Source: Enterococcus saigonensis
GTDB lineage: Bacteria; Bacillota; Bacilli; Lactobacillales; Enterococcaceae
Direction: 5' to 3'
Assembly (NCBI RefSeq): GCF_011397115.1
Contig: NZ_AP022822.1
Location: 2,460,001-2,524,000 of the forward strand
DNA: 64,000 nt
Shown here one piece after another: positions 59,910-64,000 of this stretch; positions within the stretch are counted from its first letter, which is position 1; each line of letters opens with the position of its first letter. The position numbers and the translations under genes are program-made. The notes under the pieces are model-generated. The model was not told where the DNA came from, made no database searches, and was given only the letters and a program-made list of their open reading frames with translations.

Positions 59910-60776
59910 TTATTCCCATGCTTTTATATTTTTATGAGCAAACTCTTTAAAGGTCCGCGGATTTTTCCCCATAACATCGTGAAACGTTGTCGTGACTTTC
60001 TTGGCTGTACCTAAACGTGTCATCATATAAAGCATCTCCATTACTGTCGCATATTCTTTATCCAATCCGCGAATAGTTAGCCAATATTCTTTAGCCAAAC
60101 GCGGACTAGGATTACTATACTGTATTTTTCGTCCCAGTATTTCACTTAAAATCATGGCAACTTCATAATAATCAATGGCTTGTCCACCGGTAATTGAATA
60201 GGCATTGTTTTGATGCTTTTCAGGTTCGCACAAAACTTTTGCTGTAATTTCACCAATATCTTCGGCATCAATAAAACTTGTCAAAGCCTTTTTCACCGGT
60301 ACCACAATATTGTTGAAATGCTTGATTTCAAAAGCATGGACGCCACTAATATTTTGCATGAAAAAACTTGGCCGAATATGGCAATAAGGTACGTTTGATT
60401 TTTCAATGTATTTCTCAATTTTATAATGAGGTGGTACCGGATTATGTTCAATACCAATTAAAGACAAAAAGCTAACCAACTTAATATGACCGCTATCTTT
60501 CAACGCATCAATAAATGGATATAAATCAGCCGGATTGCCTAAATGAGGAGGGCGCATAATAAAAACAGTCTCTACATCTTGTAGTGCTTCAGCATATGTT
60601 TTACTATCAGTAAAATCAAAATGTACAATTCGAGCATTTGGATCTTCTCCAAACATATCTTGCAAAACTTTCGTATGAACACCAGCAACAGTCACCTGTT
60701 GTTCATTTTTTAACACATATTCCGCAACGTATTTTCCTACATTACCAGATGCTCCTGTGACTAAAATTCTACCCAT
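59910..60776 (-). CDS. NmrA-like NAD(P)-binding oxidoreductase
   Basis: This 288-residue Rossmann-fold protein has the dinucleotide motif ILVTGASGNVGKYVAEYVL at residues 4-22. It resembles the NmrA/QorB-type atypical SDR family: the motif FIMRPPHLGNPADLYPFIDA and the HYKIEKYIEKSNVPYCHIRP segment fit. It may be a quinone reductase or a redox-sensing protein. It overlaps the MarR gene by 8 bp, so the MarR protein may regulate it. Confidence 0.85.
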   Translation of the reverse strand: MGRILVTGASGNVGKYVAEYVLKNEQQVTVAGVHTKVLQDMFGEDPNARIVHFDFTDSKTYAEALQDVETVFIMRPPHLGNPADLYPFIDALKDSGHIKLVSFLSLIGIEHNPVPPHYKIEKYIEKSNVPYCHIRPSFFMQNISGVHAFEIKHFNNIVVPVKKALTSFIDAEDIGEITAKVLCEPEKHQNNAYSITGGQAIDYYEVAMILSEILGRKIQYSNPSPRLAKEYWLTIRGLDKEYATVMEMLYMMTRLGTAKKVTTTFHDVMGKNPRTFKEFAHKNIKAWE

Positions 60777-61197
60777 TATTTTTTTCCTCCACTAAAATAG
60801 CATTTGCCACCTCTAACAAATCAACAAATTCTATAAATTTTTCTTTCCCCATTTTTTCTTGTAATAAGCTCATTGTTTTAAAATATTCAGTATAAGCATT
60901 TTCCACTAACGTAATTGCTTTTTGGGTTGGAATTAAACTAAAACTACGCTTATCAACTAACGACTGCTCTTTTATAATGTATTCTTTTTTCAGTAGTGCC
61001 GTTGTCATATTGGTGGCCATTGCTTTTGTTACATTAAAAAACTTTGCGACAGCATTCGGAGTTTTTTCCCCTTGTGTTTTAACCAAATAAATTAACATCC
61101 CCATTTCACTTGCGCGAATGGGCAAATTTTTTTTAACATTCGTATTCATGCGGCAAAAAAGCGCAATTTGTTCCGAAGCATGCATGAAATTATCCAT
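60769..61197 (-). CDS. MarR-family transcriptional regulator
   Basis: This 142-residue regulator has a winged helix-turn-helix (GEKTPNAVAKFFNVTKAMAT, then KKEYIIKEQSLVDKRSFSLI as the wing). GGGAGA lies seven bases before the ATG at 61197. It is first in a two-gene operon with the oxidoreductase. A TAGTA-N9-TACTA inverted repeat lies in the region upstream (61219-61237) and may be its operator. Confidence 0.87.
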   Translation of the reverse strand: MDNFMHASEQIALFCRMNTNVKKNLPIRASEMGMLIYLVKTQGEKTPNAVAKFFNVTKAMATNMTTALLKKEYIIKEQSLVDKRSFSLIPTQKAITLVENAYTEYFKTMSLLQEKMGKEKFIEFVDLLEVANAILVEEKNNG

Positions 61198-61293
61198 TAC
61201 TATTTCTCCCAACTATTTAGTACATCAGATTTACTACTCGCTCATTATAGTACACTCTATTTACTAAATCAATCTTAATTTTTAAAATATAAA

Positions 61294-61320
61294 AAGACTA
61301 AGCTTATTGCGCTCAGTCTT
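61294..61320 (-). terminator. Terminator after the signal peptidase operon
   Basis: AAGACTAAGC (61294-61303) pairs, with one mismatch, with GCTCAGTCTT (61311-61320); TTTTTATATTTTAAAAATTAAG follows on the minus strand. It lies 42 bp beyond the signal peptidase stop codon. Confidence 0.72.
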
Positions 61321-61361
61321 AAAATTCGATACTCTTTATTATCACAATATTAAAAGATTAC

Positions 61362-62033
61362 TTAGTGTACCCAACCCATTTTGTTAAATGGATAAAAACG
61401 TAATTTCATAACTCCTTCAATCGCATTTTTTTGTACAAAGCCAATAATGCGGCTATCTTCAGAGTTTTTGCGATTATCTCCTAATACAAGATAAGCATTT
61501 TCAGGGATCTGTGTTTGATTACGCAAATTATCAGCAATTTTTTTATCTAACTTAAAAATCTGTGTACTATCCGGCAAATTAACTGCATAACGAAGGGCCT
61601 CATACTCTGTATTTACATTTTTTTGGTGAAATAAATACAATGTTGAGCCCTGGATAATAAATTTATCACCTGGAATACCAATAACACGTTTAATATACGT
61701 CTCATCCGGCGAGTCTTGGTTATCTGGTACAAAGGTCACAATATCATAACGTTGCACTTCTTGCGTTTTTTTGATTAAAATTCGATCCCCATTGTGAAGC
61801 GTGGAAGCCATAGAATCACCGACAATTTGATGTGCTTTGTAGTTTATTAAGAACAACACACACAATACAATCGTCACCAGTAATAAAAATAAATCCCAGT
61901 ATTGTCGCAATTGCTCTTTTCTTCGGTGTTGTAAAATTAATTCTATTTGCTCCGACGTTAATTTTTTTCGCACCTTCTTTTTAGAAGCTACTTGAGACAC
62001 AATTTCAGAATTTTTTTGATTTTTTTCTATCAT
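61362..62033 (-). CDS. Type I signal peptidase (catalytically complete)
   Basis: This 223-residue membrane protease has one N-terminal helix (about 46-64), the catalytic serine in VGDSMASTL, the general-base lysine in YIKRVIGIPGD, and the conserved GDNRKNSEDSR box. An unusually long, basic cytoplasmic N-terminus of about 45 residues precedes the helix. AGGAG lies before the ATG. It is last in an operon with a WxL-interacting protein, a membrane protein and a second signal peptidase. Confidence 0.93.
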   Translation of the reverse strand: MIEKNQKNSEIVSQVASKKKVRKKLTSEQIELILQHRRKEQLRQYWDLFLLLVTIVLCVLFLINYKAHQIVGDSMASTLHNGDRILIKKTQEVQRYDIVTFVPDNQDSPDETYIKRVIGIPGDKFIIQGSTLYLFHQKNVNTEYEALRYAVNLPDSTQIFKLDKKIADNLRNQTQIPENAYLVLGDNRKNSEDSRIIGFVQKNAIEGVMKLRFYPFNKMGWVH

Positions 62034-62046
62034 ACTTTTTCAACTC

Positions 62047-62652
62047 CTACAATTGCATCATACGAGGAATTGGTAAAAATATTCCTACTACAACACCAAA
62101 AATATCTTTCTTTGGTACTAATCCGTAGTCACGACTATCAATCCCAAAGCTACGATTATCTGACAAAACTAAATAATAATCAGCGGGAATGCGTTGATTT
62201 TTCACCCCTCTAATATCATTAGTAGTAAAATCGGCAGTTAGCTGGTATGCGTTATCTTTTGCTTTAATTAATTCTTCACTTAAAAAGCGTTCAGGTATTT
62301 CGCGAGTACCAACGTAGAGAATATCTTCATGATAGCGAAGTTCTTCTCCAGGCAAACCAATAACACGTCGTATCGATTGTTGTTTTCTTCCTGGAACTTG
62401 AAAAGCGATAATATCAAATCGTTCAATTTCGTCATATTTTCCTATAATTAATCGATCTCCTGCTTGCAAATTTGGTAACATGCTAAAATCTTTCACTGTC
62501 TCAACTTGGAAAAAAATCAAAAATAAACTCGCAACCACCGCAATAAAAATTCCAAAGGTAACAAGCAAATCTTGAATATGACTTCTTCGTCTTTTTCTTT
62601 GGATATTTTGCGCAATCAGTTGTAATTGCCGTTGATTCAATCTTTTTTTCAT
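62047..62652 (-). CDS. Type I signal peptidase-like protein, catalytic Lys replaced by Arg
   Basis: This 201-residue protein has a basic N-terminus, one helix (about 30-48), the serine in VKDFSMLPNL, and the box LSDNRSFGIDSRDYG. The general-base lysine position reads SIRRVIGLPG instead of the usual (Y/V)KRVIG, so Lys is Arg. AGGAGG precedes the ATG. It lies 13 bp upstream of the complete signal peptidase. It may have lost peptidase activity and act as an assembly chaperone, as reported for SipA-type proteins of pilus loci. Confidence 0.88.
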   Translation of the reverse strand: MKKRLNQRQLQLIAQNIQRKRRRSHIQDLLVTFGIFIAVVASLFLIFFQVETVKDFSMLPNLQAGDRLIIGKYDEIERFDIIAFQVPGRKQQSIRRVIGLPGEELRYHEDILYVGTREIPERFLSEELIKAKDNAYQLTADFTTNDIRGVKNQRIPADYYLVLSDNRSFGIDSRDYGLVPKKDIFGVVVGIFLPIPRMMQL

Positions 62653-62662
62653 CAGTATCCTC

Positions 62663-63322
62663 CTATTCTTGTTGGAGGGCTGATTTATCTACTTTAAATT
62701 GTGCAAAAACTTGCTCTTGAGCGTCCTGTGTTCGTTTAATATCCTTCAGATAACCGGAATTAACTTCCTTAATTTTTAGTTGCTCGATAGAAAGTCCAGC
62801 TAAATTGATACCCAACTGTTTCATTCGTGTATACAATTGTTTCAATACCAGTTTCTCGTCTTTTCCTAAACGCGGCTCTGGAACATTGGAGCCATAACTA
62901 ACTAAACGTGACGATAAATCATAGATTGTATTTTGCACTTTCTTTTCGTTAGTGGTGGTTGGCAATTCAGTTAAATACTTTTCCAATTCTTGAACAATGA
63001 AATAGCCTTGAACAACATTTTCAGAATCCTTTATTGTTAGACTCGTGGATTGGTAATAACGAATATAGTAGCTTCCACCAGCAAACAATATCGAAAAAAT
63101 CACGGCAAAAATAACGTTATTTCGATACTTACTTACTTTATCTGTCAAATTAAGGCGATAGCGCAACCAAGCCCGCATGTGTTTTTTACTAGGCTTCATT
63201 GCGCTGACCTTATTTAATTTCTGATATTCAGTTATCCAACCAATGCCAGAAATAAGTATGAATATACTTGTAAAAATCGCCAGAGAAAGGAGGATTACAA
63301 AAAGCCAATCTAATAGTTCCAT
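62663..63322 (-). CDS. Membrane protein of the WxL/signal peptidase operon
   Basis: This 219-residue protein has two transmembrane helices (about residues 5-28 and 68-90) separated by a basic loop, followed by a helical extracellular domain of about 125 residues (ENVVQGYFIVQELEKYLTEL, KLVLKQLYTRMKQLGINLAG). No family is recognised. AGGAG lies nine bases before the ATG. It is flanked by 12- and 10-bp gaps, so it belongs to the operon. Confidence 0.78.
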   Translation of the reverse strand: MELLDWLFVILLSLAIFTSIFILISGIGWITEYQKLNKVSAMKPSKKHMRAWLRYRLNLTDKVSKYRNNVIFAVIFSILFAGGSYYIRYYQSTSLTIKDSENVVQGYFIVQELEKYLTELPTTTNEKKVQNTIYDLSSRLVSYGSNVPEPRLGKDEKLVLKQLYTRMKQLGINLAGLSIEQLKIKEVNSGYLKDIKRTQDAQEQVFAQFKVDKSALQQE

Positions 63323-63334
63323 TGCGCTGCACTC

Positions 63335-64000
63335 CTATCTTTTTCTATTTTTTGCAGCTAATTTTTGCTCAATTAATTGTTTTGTCTTACGTTCTTTGTT
63401 AATTTTGCGAACAATTAAATAAATGATAAGTAATAGTACCAACAATCCCCCAACAATCATCGCAATAAGCCGCCAATTAAGACCTGGATCTTCAACCAAA
63501 GTCAAATCTCGTGCGTTATATTTATCTGCCTCTTCATCGGTAATGGTGAATTTTTTTCCCCATTCCCAACGTCCACCTTTTTCTGTTGTCACTAATATTT
63601 TAGCACGATAATCACCTGGCCTCATCTCAGAACCTTCCAAACTGACTGGAAAATCAATCATTGAGTTTGGTGCCATACGCATTTGAGATTTTTTAGCGTC
63701 ATATACTACTTCATCGGCATCTGCCTTCATGATCTGAACATCTGTCGTCATGCCATCAACGAAATCTGGTTGGATATTGGAATAATTTACGCTAATAACA
63801 TTTCGATGATTCTTTGAAGTGGCATATACTTTGTTTAATTTCATATCTTCTTTTATATCATTTGTATCTTTTTCACTTAATAGCATTCCTGTTAAGTAAG
63901 CAAATTTATTAATAACCATTCCTTGCTCACTTTGTGATTTTGCTCCTTCTGCATCTTTTTCTTGTAATAAAATACCACCGGCAATATAGCCGTCAAATTC
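63335..64000 (-). CDS. WxL-interacting protein (DUF916/DUF3324), 5' end cut
   Basis: The gene runs off the window end: the frame is open from 63335 through 64000, continuing upstream of an internal Met as EFDGYIAGGILLQEKDAEGA. The visible 221 residues match the C-terminal half of WxL-protein-associated surface proteins: the end of the peptidoglycan-binding domain, a DUF3324-like beta domain, one transmembrane helix (WRLIAMIVGGLLVLLLIIYL) and a basic tail. These proteins bind WxL surface complexes. It is first of the visible operon genes. Confidence 0.88.
   Translation of the reverse strand, partial: EFDGYIAGGILLQEKDAEGAKSQSEQGMVINKFAYLTGMLLSEKDTNDIKEDMKLNKVYATSKNHRNVISVNYSNIQPDFVDGMTTDVQIMKADADEVVYDAKKSQMRMAPNSMIDFPVSLEGSEMRPGDYRAKILVTTEKGGRWEWGKKFTITDEEADKYNARDLTLVEDPGLNWRLIAMIVGGLLVLLLIIYLIVRKINKERKTKQLIEQKLAAKNRKR

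Overview
The window is low-GC Firmicutes DNA and most likely comes from an Enterococcus. The evidence is the deoxynucleoside operon, a CoaA-type pantothenate kinase beside guaA, many PTS genes with LacI-type repressors, WxL-associated surface genes, and a Tn916/Tn5801-type tet(M) element. I cannot name the species. deoC does not match the E. faecalis sequence I remember.

Chromosome, left part (1-16194). A minus-strand nucleoside salvage operon reads pdp, deoC, cdd, then a BMP-type lipoprotein cut by the window edge, with a LacI-family regulator upstream of pdp. Next is a sugar operon of unusual composition, in the order PTS IIB, IIC, a MupG/DUF871 phosphoglycosidase, a GHL6-type glycoside hydrolase, PTS IIA and a SemiSWEET transporter. 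A dedicated LacI repressor, two matching operators and a cre-like site sit upstream. After a second LacI gene with a small unknown protein come an RsmC-like methyltransferase, an SGNH hydrolase, coaA and guaA.

Integration hot spot (16183-48334). The last codons of guaA (GAG TGG GAA TAA) form an attachment core. The core recurs imperfectly at 22537 and exactly at 48323, which marks two elements in tandem. Element 1 (about 6.4 kb) carries a type II restriction-modification pair, a phage-type repressor with three matching tandem-repeat operators, a rolling-circle Rep, and a DUF3173 excisionase plus tyrosine integrase. Element 2 (about 25.8 kb) is Tn5801-like. It has the Tn916 regulation, tet(M) and conjugation modules, a DUF3173 plus tyrosine integrase instead of Tn916 xis/int, and cargo of ArdA, a Mom-like DNA modification protein, an Abi_C protein, a DUF6037-like protein and a Gabija-type gajA/gajB pair. 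gajB is frameshifted in a homopolymer run. An IS256-family insertion with an 8-bp target duplication sits upstream of gajA. Each element has its own arm-type repeats just inside both ends. The probable native guaA terminator now lies about 32 kb from guaA, beyond element 2.

Chromosome, right part (48335-64000). This part holds an amidohydrolase, an ABC exporter of MacB/FtsX type with a very long coiled coil and a divergent TetR regulator, and a wall-anchored protein with six SpaA/Cna-B-type repeats and a non-canonical YPHTG sorting motif. It continues with a membrane-anchored coiled-coil protein and a MarR/NmrA-type pair. The last operon encodes a WxL-interacting protein (cut by the window end), a membrane protein and two signal peptidases, one of which has Arg in place of the catalytic Lys.

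No tRNA, rRNA or CRISPR array was seen.
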